Positions 9,483 through 18,923 of a stretch of DNA of 64,000 nucleotides are shown here, piece after piece. A program made the position numbers and the translations under genes. The stretch spans positions 1,302,001 to 1,366,000 of the forward strand of contig NZ_CP049107.1 of NCBI RefSeq assembly GCF_011044255.1, read 5' to 3'. The stretch is from Rhizorhabdus phycosphaerae (GTDB lineage: Bacteria > Pseudomonadota > Alphaproteobacteria > Sphingomonadales > Sphingomonadaceae). The notes below the pieces were generated by a model. The model was given only the letters and a program-made list of their open reading frames with translations, was not told the DNA's origin and made no database searches. Every line of letters begins with the position of its first letter. The first letter of the stretch is position 1.

Positions 9483-10136
9483 ATGTGCAATCTCTATACG
9501 GAGAGGCTGAGCGCCGCAGAAGTCGCCGCCCATTTCGGCGTCGATAATCCCGTAGCGTCGAACGTAGGCGAAGAAGTCTATCCCGGCGCTACCGGGTTGG
9601 TGGTCCGTGAGGCCGAAGGTCGTCGCATCATGCAGACGATGACCTGGGGCTGGCCGATGAAGTTCAAAGCCATGTCGGAGGCGGCCAAGCCGAAGCCGGT
9701 CAACAACATCGCCGATCTTCGCAAGTCGACCTGGATCGGCAACGCGCGCAAGCCGGAATGGCGCTGCCTGATTCCGCTTACGGGCTTCGCTGAGGCCGAG
9801 GGCCCGAAGGGCGCAAAGACGCGAACCTGGTTCAACGTAAAGGGCCAACCGATCTTCGCCTGGGCGGGACTATGGCGTGAAGACACGCAATATGGCTGGG
9901 GTCCGGTCTATTCGGGCGTGATGACCGATTGCAATGAGGCCATCCGCCCTGTTCACGACAGGATGCCCGTGCTGCTCCATCCTGACGAATATGATCAGTG
10001 GCTGCACGGGAGCTTCGACGAGGCGCTTTCATTTCAGCTGCGGTGCTTCCCGGACGACCTGATCGAGATGACCCGGACAGATGAATATTGGGACAAGCGC
10101 AAGGGCCGCGTCAGCGATGGTGTAGCCCCCTCCTGA
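9483..10136 (+). CDS. SRAP domain protein (HMCES/YedK-like), intact
   Basis: 217 residues. SRAP proteins protect abasic sites in single-stranded DNA by a covalent link through the N-terminal Cys after Met removal. Here the start is MCNLYTERLS, so Cys2 is present. VNNIADL supplies the Asn region, FAEAEG the Glu and VHDRMPVLL the His, all in the expected order, with TMTWGWPM and KTRTWFNVKGQPIFAWAG between them. SRAP genes are known neighbours of imuAB-dnaE2. It is 26 bases downstream of the AHSA1 gene on the same strand. Confidence 0.95.
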   Translation: MCNLYTERLSAAEVAAHFGVDNPVASNVGEEVYPGATGLVVREAEGRRIMQTMTWGWPMKFKAMSEAAKPKPVNNIADLRKSTWIGNARKPEWRCLIPLTGFAEAEGPKGAKTRTWFNVKGQPIFAWAGLWREDTQYGWGPVYSGVMTDCNEAIRPVHDRMPVLLHPDEYDQWLHGSFDEALSFQLRCFPDDLIEMTRTDEYWDKRKGRVSDGVAPS

Positions 10137-10265
10137 CACGAAGAGCGACACTGTTCGTCGAGGCACCGCCGGCGCAATCACGGGTTGGCGATGAGGTGGT
10201 CAGGTCCTTCCCAATCTGTGACCCACGATTCAAAGCATCGGATCAACGCACGCGATCGTGTGCGT

Positions 10266-10640
10266 TCAATTTCGCGTAGATGGGGAATTGGGCTCTTCGC
10301 CCTGGTCGGGCCACGCGATGAGACGAGCGCCAACCGCTCGGGCGCTCCAATCCCTAGCGACGGTAGCCTCATCGGCGGGCGAGGAACCCGTGGCTAAGAG
10401 AATCTGAGCTCGGTCAAAGACACGTTTGGTCAGCTCGTCGCAGACGCGGCGCTGCGCCTCCATCCTTTCCATCCAATCAGTAGTGAATTGGCCAGCGCTC
10501 ATTCCGGTCGCCGTTGCGTCGATGAGTTCGCGCATCGCCCAGCTCTGGGTTCGAAATTCCGTTGCAAGCGCCTGATCCGCCGGGTCGTCGCTGGCAATGA
10601 GATAGTCGATCCATGCAACGAAATGCGGGGTATTCTGCAT
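10266..10640 (-). CDS. Hypothetical helical protein
   Basis: 124 residues from ATG 10640, preceded by GAGG about six bases away; an in-frame codon at 10658 would add six residues without such a site. The protein is mostly helical (FVAWIDYLIASDDPADQALA, then ERMEAQRRVCDEL), soluble, with no recognised domain. It stands alone between the SRAP gene and trbB and points away from trbB. Confidence 0.55.
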   Translation of the reverse strand: MQNTPHFVAWIDYLIASDDPADQALATEFRTQSWAMRELIDATATGMSAGQFTTDWMERMEAQRRVCDELTKRVFDRAQILLATGSSPADEATVARDWSARAVGARLIAWPDQGEEPNSPSTRN

Positions 10641-10924
10641 TGGAAACCTCGTCGGCACGTCAGCGCCGTGTCTGCGGGCAGCAAGTATAATCCTGCGATC
10701 CCGGCCGATCCTAGTTCGAATCAGACGAGCCGAGTCGCGACGAGGTTGCCGTCCAAAACAAGGCCCGGTCGCCGCGGCATTAAACCATGACCCGCGCTAA
10801 TATATCCGGCCGCCGCCGGCCCTACGACACATTTCGAATGCTGTTGTAACCGCTCAAAATTCGCATTCTTTACCTGTCTCCGACGCCGTGATGGCGCGGT
10901 CCGAACCAACGGAGACAGCCCCAA

Positions 10925-11896
10925 GTGACCCAGCCATCGGCCATCGTTCATGCACGCGGCACCGCGATGCTGAAGAGCGCGCTGGGTCCGGCGATTGCGG
11001 CCTGGCTCGACGCGCCAGAAGTCGCCGAGGTGATGCTCAATGCCGATGGTCGGCTCTGGGTCGATCGTCTCGATAGCGGCATGGCGGAGACCGAAGAACG
11101 GCTGTCGCCGATGCAAGCCGAGCGGATCATCCGGCTCGTCGCCCATCATGTCGGCGCCGAAGTCCATCGCGGTTCACCGCGAGTATCCGCCGAGTTGCCC
11201 GAGGGCGGCGAGCGGTTCGAAGGGCTGTTGCCGCCGGTTGTGATGGAGCCGGTCTTCTCAATCCGGCGACCGGCAAGCCTGCCCCTCGCATTGGCCGATT
11301 ATGTCCTTGCCGGCACGATGACCGCGACCGCAGCGGCCTATCTCGCGCAGGCGGTCCAGACCCGCGCTAACATCCTGGTCGCCGGCGGCACGTCGACCGG
11401 CAAGACGACGCTCACCAACGCGCTGCTGGCAGTCGCGTCGGGCGGTCAAGACCGGATCATCCTGATCGAAGACACCCGCGAATTGCGCTGCGATGCCGCG
11501 AATGTCGTGGCGCTCAGGACCGCGCCCGGCGTCACGATGACGGATCTCGTGCGATCCAGTCTCCGCCTGCGCCCCGATCGCATCCCCATCGGCGAGGTGC
11601 GCGGTCCCGAAGCGCTGGATCTCTTGAAAGCCTGGGGCACTGGCCATCCGGGCGGCATCGGCACGATCCACGCCGGCACCGCCACTGCGGCGCTGCACAG
11701 GCTCGAGCAGCTGATCCTTGAAGCCATCGCCCATGTGCCCCGCCCGCTGATCGCCGAGACGATCGACGTGATCGCCGTGCTGACCGGCCGCGGGCCCGAA
11801 CGCCGCCTGTCCGAGCTCGTCCGCGTCGAAGGGCTCGAGCCCGATGGCAGCTACCGCCTTCTCCCAGTCCACCTTGCCACAGGAGCAGCTTCATGA
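10925..11896 (+). CDS. trbB: Conjugation ATPase TrbB (VirB11 family)
   Basis: 323 residues. TrbB is the hexameric traffic ATPase at the cytoplasmic face of the type IV secretion channel. Walker A is GGTSTGKT at 154-161, followed by an Asp box (IEDTRELR, about 181-188), [15 protein letters not shown] and the His box GTIHAG. GTG 10925 is chosen with GGAG about ten bases upstream; it is the first gene of the trb operon. The 285 bases upstream probably hold the operon promoter, but no operator was recognised there. Confidence 0.95.
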   Translation: MTQPSAIVHARGTAMLKSALGPAIAAWLDAPEVAEVMLNADGRLWVDRLDSGMAETEERLSPMQAERIIRLVAHHVGAEVHRGSPRVSAELPEGGERFEGLLPPVVMEPVFSIRRPASLPLALADYVLAGTMTATAAAYLAQAVQTRANILVAGGTSTGKTTLTNALLAVASGGQDRIILIEDTRELRCDAANVVALRTAPGVTMTDLVRSSLRLRPDRIPIGEVRGPEALDLLKAWGTGHPGGIGTIHAGTATAALHRLEQLILEAIAHVPRPLIAETIDVIAVLTGRGPERRLSELVRVEGLEPDGSYRLLPVHLATGAAS

Positions 11897-12207
11897 CCCG
11901 TCTGCAGAAACTTCAGCGTGCCAGCCTCGTCGCGGCCGCAATACTCACCTCGTCGCCGGCTTGGGCGGGAGGCTCCGGCATGCCCTGGGAGACGCCGCTC
12001 CAGTCGATCGTCGACTCGGTGCAGGGCCCGGTCGCCAAGGTGATCGGTGTGATCATCATCGTGATCACCGGCCTGACGCTGGCATTCGGCGACACGTCCG
12101 GCGGCTTCCGCAAGCTGATCCAGATTGTCTTCGGCCTGTCGGTGGCGTTCGCCGCTTCGTCCTTCTTCCTGAGCTTCTTCAGCTTCGGCGGCGGGGCACT
12201 CGTCTGA
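11893..12207 (+). CDS. trbC: Pilin TrbC (VirB2 family)
   Basis: 104 residues. TrbC is the pro-pilin of the conjugative pilus, in P-type systems cut and cyclised with help from TraF (57265). A signal peptide ends near residue 25 (SSPAWAGG), followed by a short loop with MPWETPLQSIV and two transmembrane helices (about 45-65 and 75-97). The start overlaps the trbB stop by four bases and its stop overlaps trbD. Confidence 0.92.
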   Translation: MTRLQKLQRASLVAAAILTSSPAWAGGSGMPWETPLQSIVDSVQGPVAKVIGVIIIVITGLTLAFGDTSGGFRKLIQIVFGLSVAFAASSFFLSFFSFGGGALV

Positions 12208-12470
12208 TGCAGGAGGATCTGCCTGGGTTCGCGGCGCCCGTGCATCGGGCGCTCGCCGAGCCGATCCTGCTGGCCGGCGCCCCGCGCGCGCTCGCGATCG
12301 TCAACGGGACGCTCGCGGCCGCCGTCGGGATCGGGCTTCGGCTCTGGATCGCCGGCATCGTGATGGCGCTTGTCGGCCACGGCCTCGCCGTGTTCGCCGC
12401 ACGCCGCGACCCGCAGATCCTCCCTGTCGCCCGCCGCCACGTGGCGCTTCCCACTCTCTTCGAAAGCTGA
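12207..12470 (+). CDS. trbD: TrbD (VirB3 family)
   Basis: 87 residues from ATG 12207, which overlaps the trbC stop by one base (TGATG). TrbD is a small inner-membrane protein that works with TrbE. It begins PGFAAPVHRALAEPILLAG, the usual VirB3 pattern, followed by two hydrophobic segments (about 28-48 and 50-66) and a short basic tail. Open sequence continues upstream in frame, but that part overlaps trbC and is not the gene. Confidence 0.9.
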   Translation: MQEDLPGFAAPVHRALAEPILLAGAPRALAIVNGTLAAAVGIGLRLWIAGIVMALVGHGLAVFAARRDPQILPVARRHVALPTLFES

Positions 12471-12475
12471 TCTCC

Positions 12476-14929
12476 ATGATGTTCCTGCGCGAACATGCTC
12501 GCCGCGCGTCGCGGCTCTCCGACTTCCTGCCCTGGGCGGCATTGATCGCGCCAGGCATCATCCTAAACAAGGACGGCAGCTTCCTGCGCATTGCGCGGTT
12601 TCGCGGTCCCGACCTCGACAGCGCGACCCAGGCCGAGCTGATCGCCACCTCGAGCCGGCTCAACAGCGCCCTGAAGCGGCTCGGGACCGGATGGGCGATC
12701 TATGTCGAGGCGCAGCGCAAGCCATCGCCCGGCTATCCGATATCGGACGGCTTTGCCGATCCCGTTTCTGCGCTGATCGACGAGGAGCGGCGCGACCAGT
12801 TCGAGGGCGGCGATATCACCCGGCCCAATTTCACCAGCGCTTTCTATCTGACGCTTCAATGGCTCCCCCCGGCCGACGATACGGCGAAAGCCTCGTCGCT
12901 GTTCTACGAAGGCGGCGCTGAGGGCGTTGCTACAGCGGCCGACCATCTCGACGATTTCGAGCGCGATACGGGACGGCTGCTCGACATGATCGAGGGCGTC
13001 ATGCCCGAGGCCACCTGGCTGTCGGATGCCGAGACGCTGACCTATCTGCATTCGACGATCTCGACCCATGATCAGCGGATCGCGGTGCCCGAAACGCCGA
13101 TGCATCTCGATGCGTTGCTCGCCGACGAATTGCTGGTGGGCGGTCTGACGCCGCAACTGGGAAGCAAGCACCTTCGCTGCCTCTCCATTACCGGCTTCCC
13201 GGCATCGACGGTGCCGGGGATGCTCGACGAACTCAACCGGCTCGGTTTCGCCTATCGTTGGACGACGCGCGCGATCTGTCTCGACAAGGTGTCGGCGCAG
13301 CGGATGCTGGGTCGCATTCGTCGGCTCTGGTTCTCGAAGCGCAAGAGCCTGGCTGCGATCATCAAGGAGGTGCTGACCAACGAGGCGAGCGTGTTGGTCG
13401 ATACCGACGCCGCGAACAAATCGGCCGAGGCGGATGCCGCCCTGCAGGATCTCGGCGCCGATATCGCCGGCTACGCCTATGTCACGATCACCATCACGGT
13501 GCTGGGCGACACGGCCCGGGACGCTGACTTGCGTCTCGCGGGCGTAGAGAAGATCGTCCGTGGTCGCGATTTCGCCTGCATCGCCGAGACGCTGAACGCG
13601 CTCGAGGCGTGGCTGGGCTCGTTGCCGGGCAACCCCTACGCCAATGTCCGCCAACCGCCGGTGTCGACGCTCAATCTCGCGCACATCATGCCGGTCTCGG
13701 CGGTCTGGGCCGGTCCCGACCGGGACGCACACTTCAACGCGCCGCCCCTATTCCACGCTCGCACGCAAGGCGCGACACCGTTCCGCTTCTCGCTGCATGT
13801 CGGCGATGTCGGCCACACGCTGGTGGTCGGTCCCACGGGCTCGGGCAAAAGCGTGCTGCTCGCCTTCATGGCTCTGCAGTTCCGGCGCTATAGTGACGCG
13901 CAGATATTCGCCTTCGATCATGGCGGGTCGATCCGCGCCGCCACGCTGGGTGTCGGTGGCGAATGGCATGATCTCGGTGGCGCGCTCGGCGGCAATGCCG
14001 CGCCGGTATCGCTGCAACCGCTGGCGCGGATCGATGAGCTCGACGAACGCGCCTGGGCGGCCGACTGGCTGGCCGCGATCCTCGCCCGCGAGGAATTTGC
14101 GATCACGCCCGAGGTGAAGGAGTACCTCTGGACGGCGCTGGGCAGTCTTGCCGACGCGCCTGTCGCGCAGCGCACGTTCACCGGGCTTACGGTGCTCATT
14201 CAGGCATCGGGCCTCAAGCGTGCGCTCGCGCCTTACACGCTGTCCGGTCCCTATGGGCGACTGCTCGATGGCGATGTCGAGCATTTCGGGGAGAGCGACG
14301 CGCAGGCGTTCGAGACCGAGGGTTTGGTGGGCACGCCCGCCGCGCCGGCGGTGCTCGCCTATCTCTTCCACCGCATCGGGCGGCGGCTCGACGGACGGCC
14401 GACCCTGATCCTGATCGATGAGGGCTGGCTCGCGCTCGACGATCCGCTGTTCGGCCGCCAGCTCAAGGAATGGCTGAAGACGCTGCGCAAGAAAAATGCG
14501 AGCGTGATCTTCGCTACGCAAAGCCTTGCCGATATCGAAGGTTCGGCGATCGCGCCCGCGATCATTGAGAGCTGTCCGACGCGGCTGTTCCTCGCCAACG
14601 AGCGCGCGCTCGAACCGCAGATCATGGGCGTCTACCGACGCTTCGGCCTCAACGACCGCCAGATCGAGATCATCGCGAGCGCTACGCCCAAGCGCGATTA
14701 TTATTGCCAGTCGGCGCTCGGCAACCGGCTGTTCGACTTGGGGCTCGGGCCGGTCGCGCTGGCCTTCGCCGCCGCGTCGTCGCGCACCGATCTCAATGCG
14801 ATCACGGCGCTTCTCGAAGCGCACGGGCCTGACGGCTTTGCGGCGGCCTGGGTGCGCCACCGCGGCCTGTCCTGGGCCGCCGACCATCTCATCCCTGAAT
14901 CCCTTGAACCCCAGGAGACCTACGCATGA
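12476..14929 (+). CDS. trbE: Conjugation ATPase TrbE (VirB4 family)
   Basis: 817 residues, normal for TrbE. It powers pilus assembly and substrate transfer at the inner membrane. The N-terminal VirB4 domain (about 1-420) is followed by Walker A GPTGSGKS at 452-459 and Walker B LILIDE at 644-649, then SVIFATQSLADIE. It starts five bases after trbD and its stop overlaps the trbJ start by four bases. Confidence 0.96.
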   Translation: MMFLREHARRASRLSDFLPWAALIAPGIILNKDGSFLRIARFRGPDLDSATQAELIATSSRLNSALKRLGTGWAIYVEAQRKPSPGYPISDGFADPVSALIDEERRDQFEGGDITRPNFTSAFYLTLQWLPPADDTAKASSLFYEGGAEGVATAADHLDDFERDTGRLLDMIEGVMPEATWLSDAETLTYLHSTISTHDQRIAVPETPMHLDALLADELLVGGLTPQLGSKHLRCLSITGFPASTVPGMLDELNRLGFAYRWTTRAICLDKVSAQRMLGRIRRLWFSKRKSLAAIIKEVLTNEASVLVDTDAANKSAEADAALQDLGADIAGYAYVTITITVLGDTARDADLRLAGVEKIVRGRDFACIAETLNALEAWLGSLPGNPYANVRQPPVSTLNLAHIMPVSAVWAGPDRDAHFNAPPLFHARTQGATPFRFSLHVGDVGHTLVVGPTGSGKSVLLAFMALQFRRYSDAQIFAFDHGGSIRAATLGVGGEWHDLGGALGGNAAPVSLQPLARIDELDERAWAADWLAAILAREEFAITPEVKEYLWTALGSLADAPVAQRTFTGLTVLIQASGLKRALAPYTLSGPYGRLLDGDVEHFGESDAQAFETEGLVGTPAAPAVLAYLFHRIGRRLDGRPTLILIDEGWLALDDPLFGRQLKEWLKTLRKKNASVIFATQSLADIEGSAIAPAIIESCPTRLFLANERALEPQIMGVYRRFGLNDRQIEIIASATPKRDYYCQSALGNRLFDLGLGPVALAFAAASSRTDLNAITALLEAHGPDGFAAAWVRHRGLSWAADHLIPESLEPQETYA

Positions 14930-15672
14930 CCCGCTTCCGCAAATCCATTCTCGTCATCGGCGCCGCTGCCATCGCGCTGATGACGACAGCACCGGCCGAG
15001 GCCCAATTCGGTGGGATCGTCTACGACCCGACCAACTATGCGCAGAATGTGCTGACCGCGGCGCGCAGCCTCCAACAGATCAACAACCAGATCACCCAGA
15101 TCCAGAATCAGGCGCAGAGCCTGATCAACCAGGCGCGCAACCTCGCGAACCTGCCGACCAGCATGCTGTCGAGCATCCAGCGCGACATCGACCGCACGCG
15201 GCAGCTAATCCAGCAGGCGCAGCAGATCGCCTATAACGTCCAGAACATCGACCAGGTGTTCAGCCAGCGCTACCCCTCGGGCTCGCTCGCCGGCACCTCG
15301 TCGGGCGATCTCGTCGCTAATGCGCAGACGCGCTGGACCGACGCGTTGGCCTCCTATCAGGATGCGCTACGCACCGGTGCGACGGTCACCGGCAATATCG
15401 ATGGCACGCGCGATCAGGCCTCGACGCTGGTCACGGCGAGCCAAAGCGCGACGGGCGCGCTGCAAGCGGCACAGGCCGGCAATCAGTTGCTGGCGCTTGA
15501 GACCCGCCAGCTGGCGGACCTGACCGCGATGGTCGCGGCCCAATCGCGCGCAGCCGCCGTCCAGGCGGCCCGCGCTGCTGCCGACGAGGCGCAGGGCCGC
15601 GAGCAGACCCGCCGCTTCCTGGCGCCCGGGCGCGGCTACGTCCCCCAGAGCGTGACGCTGTTCCGTGACTGA
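14926..15672 (+). CDS. trbJ: TrbJ (VirB5 family)
   Basis: 248 residues. TrbJ is an exported minor pilus protein. A signal peptide ends near residue 27 (APAEAQ). The family start GGIVYDPTNYAQNVLTAARS follows, then a long Gln/Asn-rich coiled-coil region (about 45-110) with repeated QI-N/Q units, and a helical C-terminus. It overlaps trbE at the start and the GTG of the next gene at the end. Confidence 0.92.
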   Translation: MTRFRKSILVIGAAAIALMTTAPAEAQFGGIVYDPTNYAQNVLTAARSLQQINNQITQIQNQAQSLINQARNLANLPTSMLSSIQRDIDRTRQLIQQAQQIAYNVQNIDQVFSQRYPSGSLAGTSSGDLVANAQTRWTDALASYQDALRTGATVTGNIDGTRDQASTLVTASQSATGALQAAQAGNQLLALETRQLADLTAMVAAQSRAAAVQAARAAADEAQGREQTRRFLAPGRGYVPQSVTLFRD

Positions 15673-16060
15673 GGGGCCGACACGATCGGTGGGGCGCAGC
15701 TTGCCGCGGCTCGGCTGGCGATCGGTGGCGATTGCCGCCGCGGTGGCGACGACTGGCGTGGTCGCCCTGGTCGCGACCCGCGACCAGGCGCCGCCTGCGT
15801 CGCGCTATGCGGTGGGAGACGGGTCGGGCACGGCTGCACCGGCCGGCGCCGATCCACTGCGCACCGAACTGGCGCGGTGCCGCATCCTGCCGGCCGACAC
15901 CGTCGATGCGCGCTGCCAGGCCGCATGGGAGGTAAACCGACGCCGCTTCATGGGCGAGAGCCGGACATATCTTCCGCCCGCCGACCGCCAGCCGGTGGGG
16001 TCCGCTGCGCCGCCCGCGCGCACAGGCGATCCTACACCCTCTACTCCGCTGGAGCGCTGA
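15665..16060 (+). CDS. TrbK-alt, putative entry-exclusion protein
   Basis: 131 residues from GTG 15665, overlapping the trbJ stop by eight bases. A single membrane anchor lies near residues 18-40. After a Pro/Ala linker comes the signature of the TrbK-alt family: DPLRTELARC, then DARCQAAWEVNRRRFMG with two conserved Cys. Such proteins are placed between trbJ and trbL and are thought to block entry of identical elements; that role is by analogy. The C-terminus is Pro-rich. Confidence 0.82.
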   Translation: MTEGPTRSVGRSLPRLGWRSVAIAAAVATTGVVALVATRDQAPPASRYAVGDGSGTAAPAGADPLRTELARCRILPADTVDARCQAAWEVNRRRFMGESRTYLPPADRQPVGSAAPPARTGDPTPSTPLER

Positions 16061-16063
16061 GCC

Positions 16064-17383
16064 ATGGAAGGCACGGGCGTCATCGATCGGTTTCTCGATC
16101 TCTTCGCGCGCTACATCGATTCCGGGTTCGGGCTGATCCGCGGCGATGTTGGGTTTCTGGCGAGCTCATTGATCGTCATCGATGTGACGCTCGCCATGCT
16201 GTTCTGGACCTGGGGCGACGGCGAGGATGTCGTGGCGCGGCTGGTCAAGAAAACGCTGCAGGTCGGCTTCTTCGCCTTCCTGATCTCGAACTGGAACGGC
16301 CTCGCCAAGATCATCTATCTGAGCTTTTCGGGGATTGGCCTCAAGGCGGCTGGCTCGGGTAGCCCGGACGATCTGCTCCATCCCGGCAAGATCGCGCAGA
16401 TTGGCATCGATGCGGGACAACCGCTGCTCGACCAGGCATCGTTGCTCGTCGGGCCGGTCGGCTTCTTCACCAACTTCGTGCAGATCGCGGTGCTGCTGAT
16501 CGCCTGGGCGATCGTGCTGCTCGCCTTCCTGATCATCGCGATCCAGCTTTTCGTCACGCTGATCGAGTTCAAGCTCTCGACGCTCGCCGGGTTCGTGCTG
16601 GTGCCGTTCGGGCTGTTTGGACGCACCGCCTTCCTAGCCGAGCGCGTGCTCGGCAATGTGATGGCGACCGGCGTCAAGGTGCTGGTGCTCGCCGTCATCA
16701 TCGGCATCGGCTCGACCATCTTCCGCGACTTCGTGATCGATTTCGGCGACGCGCAGCCGACGATCGAACAAGTGGTCAGTCTCGCGCTTGCCGCGCTGAC
16801 GCTGCTCGGGCTCGCCATCTTCGGCCCTGGCATCGCCTCCGGCCTGATTTCAGGCGGTCCCCAGCTTGGTGCTGGCGCCGCAGTTGCGACCGGCGCAACG
16901 GTCGCGGGGATTGGTGCCGCGGCCACGATGGGCGTCGCCGGCGCCGCCGGGCTTGCCAGCCGCACGGGATCGGCTGCCGCCTCCACCCTTTCCCGGTCCT
17001 CCGGCTCGCCCAGCGCCCCCGGGGCGGGCGGTGGATCCCCGCCTGCGCCGCCAGCTCCCCAGGCGCCGACGGGCGGCGCTCCGACGGTTCCCCCGCCGTC
17101 CGGAGCGCCGGGGGGCGGATCGAGCGGCGGCAGTGCTGTCGATGACGGCTCGGCCTCCGCGCCGCAGGGCAGAACTGAAAGCGGTGCAGCGCCGGAACCG
17201 CTCGCCGTCGAAGCGGCCGGCTCCTCCACTGCGGCCCCGGCGGAAACCCCGGCTCCCGCCTGGGCGAAGCGCTTGCGCCGCCGGCAAGCAATGGTCCAGG
17301 GCGCGACCATGGCGGCGCACACCCTTCGCTCGGCCGACCATCACGGCGGCTCGGCTCACATCTCGCTGGAGGATCGCTCATGA
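16064..17383 (+). CDS. trbL: TrbL (VirB6 family)
   Basis: 439 residues. TrbL is the polytopic inner-membrane channel protein. After an N-terminal periplasmic helix there are several membrane segments (about 30-55, 65-85, 145-175, 180-210, 225-250, 260-290). The last ~140 residues are very rich in Ala, Gly, Pro and Ser, typical of TrbL tails, and end with a basic patch (KRLRRRQAM). The trbF start overlaps its stop by four bases. Confidence 0.93.
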   Translation: MEGTGVIDRFLDLFARYIDSGFGLIRGDVGFLASSLIVIDVTLAMLFWTWGDGEDVVARLVKKTLQVGFFAFLISNWNGLAKIIYLSFSGIGLKAAGSGSPDDLLHPGKIAQIGIDAGQPLLDQASLLVGPVGFFTNFVQIAVLLIAWAIVLLAFLIIAIQLFVTLIEFKLSTLAGFVLVPFGLFGRTAFLAERVLGNVMATGVKVLVLAVIIGIGSTIFRDFVIDFGDAQPTIEQVVSLALAALTLLGLAIFGPGIASGLISGGPQLGAGAAVATGATVAGIGAAATMGVAGAAGLASRTGSAAASTLSRSSGSPSAPGAGGGSPPAPPAPQAPTGGAPTVPPPSGAPGGGSSGGSAVDDGSASAPQGRTESGAAPEPLAVEAAGSSTAAPAETPAPAWAKRLRRRQAMVQGATMAAHTLRSADHHGGSAHISLEDRS

Positions 17384-18069
17384 ACCCGTTCCGTCGTCCC
17401 TCATCGCGCCTCGGGCGCGAGCCGACCCCTGAAACCCCTTACCAGCGCGCCGGCCAGGCTTGGGACGATCGCATCGGCTCGTCGCGCGCGCAGGCCCATA
17501 GCTGGCGGCTGATGGCGTTCGGCGCGACCGCGCTCCTGTCGCTGTCGGTGACCGACAATCTGAGGCTGCGGTTCGGCAGCAAGATCGTGCCCTATGTCGT
17601 CGAGGTTGACCGGCTGGGCGCCGCACGCGCGGTGTCGCCGGCCGATTCCAACTTCCGCCCGACTGATCCGCAGATCGCGTGGCATCTCGCGCGGTTCATC
17701 GAGAATGTGCGGTCACGTCCCGCCGATGCGATCGTGCTCAGGCAGAACCTCGCCGCGGCCTACGACTTCACGACCGAGCAGGGTGCTGCGGTGCTCAATG
17801 AATATGCGCGCGCCAGCGATCCGTTCGCCGATCTCGCCGACAAACAGGTGTCGGTCGATGTGAAGAATGTCGTGCGGGCGTCCGCCGACAGTTTCCGGGT
17901 CGCCTGGGACGAGCGTCATTACGACCATGGCCAGCTCAGCATCACGACCCATTGGACGGCGGTCCTGACGATCGTGGTCCGATCCCCAAGCGACGCAGCG
18001 ACACTCAGCCGCAACCCGCTCGGCCTCTACGTCCACGCCATCAACTGGTCCCAGGATCTTGGAGAATGA
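17380..18069 (+). CDS. trbF: TrbF (VirB8 family)
   Basis: 229 residues. TrbF is a bitopic inner-membrane scaffold of the transfer channel. It has a cytoplasmic N-terminus (TPYQRAGQAWDDRIGSSR), one membrane segment near residues 43-60, and a periplasmic VirB8-like domain with VPYVVEVDRLG, WHLARFIENVRS and a C-terminal strand NPLGLYVHAINWSQDL. It overlaps trbL at the start and trbG at the end. Confidence 0.93.
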   Translation: MNPFRRPSSRLGREPTPETPYQRAGQAWDDRIGSSRAQAHSWRLMAFGATALLSLSVTDNLRLRFGSKIVPYVVEVDRLGAARAVSPADSNFRPTDPQIAWHLARFIENVRSRPADAIVLRQNLAAAYDFTTEQGAAVLNEYARASDPFADLADKQVSVDVKNVVRASADSFRVAWDERHYDHGQLSITTHWTAVLTIVVRSPSDAATLSRNPLGLYVHAINWSQDLGE

Positions 18070-18923
18070 TCATGCGCCCGTTCCCACTTGCTTCCTTGTT
18101 CGCCACGCCCTTGTTGCTCGCCGCTATGCCTGCGTTCGCGCAATCGACGCCGGCATCCGTACGTCCGGTCGCGGCCGCAACCGAGGCGGCTCGGGTCAGT
18201 CCCCGCGCTGCCGGTTGGCAGGGGGCGACGCAATTGTTCGTCTATGCGCCGGGCGGACTCTACCAGGTCTACGCGGCGGTGGGCCAGGTTACCGACATTA
18301 TGCTGCAGGAGGGTGAGACGCTGTCAGACACCGGCGCGGTCGCTTCCGGCGACACCGTGCGCTGGGTGATCGGCGAGGCGGCGAGCGGCACCGGCACCGG
18401 CCGCCGCACGCATATCCTGATCAAGCCGACCGACCCCGGCATCCGCACCAATCTCGTCATCAACACCGATAGGCGCACCTATCACATTGAGCTCCGTTCG
18501 ACGCCCGGCATCTATATGGCGAGCGTCGGCTGGTCCTATCCCCAGGATGAGCTGATCGCGGTGCGCGCCCGGATCGAAGCCGCGAACGCGGTGGCGAACA
18601 CACAGGTCCAGACCGGTATCGATCCGGCCAACCTCGACTTCGCCTATCGGCTGACGGGAGCCAATCCGGCGTGGAAACCAGTCCAGGTGTTCGACGACGG
18701 CGCGAAGACCTACATCCTCTTCCCGGTCACGATCGCGCAGAGCGAACTGCCGCCGCTGTTCCTGATCGGCGAGAGGAAGAAGGCTGAACTGGTCAACTAT
18801 CGGATGTCGGGCCGCTACATGGTGGTCGACCGGTTATTCTCCGTCGCGGAGCTGCGGCTGGGTACGAAGAAACAGCAGATCGTGCGGATCGAGCGCACGC
18901 GTGCCCGGGAGACCGGCAAATGA
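18066..18923 (+). CDS. trbG: TrbG (VirB9 family)
   Basis: 285 residues from ATG 18066, overlapping the trbF stop by four bases; ATG 18072 is also possible. TrbG is a periplasmic/outer-membrane core protein of the channel. A signal peptide ends near residue 24 (MPAFAQ). The VirB9 domains follow, with LFVYAPGGLYQVYAAVGQVTDI, ILIKPTDPGIRTNLVI, TDRRTYHIEL and a C-terminal GRYMVVDRLFSVAELRLG. Open sequence upstream in the same frame lies inside trbF and is not part of the gene. Confidence 0.93.
   Translation: MIMRPFPLASLFATPLLLAAMPAFAQSTPASVRPVAAATEAARVSPRAAGWQGATQLFVYAPGGLYQVYAAVGQVTDIMLQEGETLSDTGAVASGDTVRWVIGEAASGTGTGRRTHILIKPTDPGIRTNLVINTDRRTYHIELRSTPGIYMASVGWSYPQDELIAVRARIEAANAVANTQVQTGIDPANLDFAYRLTGANPAWKPVQVFDDGAKTYILFPVTIAQSELPPLFLIGERKKAELVNYRMSGRYMVVDRLFSVAELRLGTKKQQIVRIERTRARETGK

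Noticed and set aside
12563-14887. Two long minus-strand frames (389 and 379 codons)
   Set aside because: Both lie fully inside trbE on the other strand and have no recognisable domain or ribosome site.
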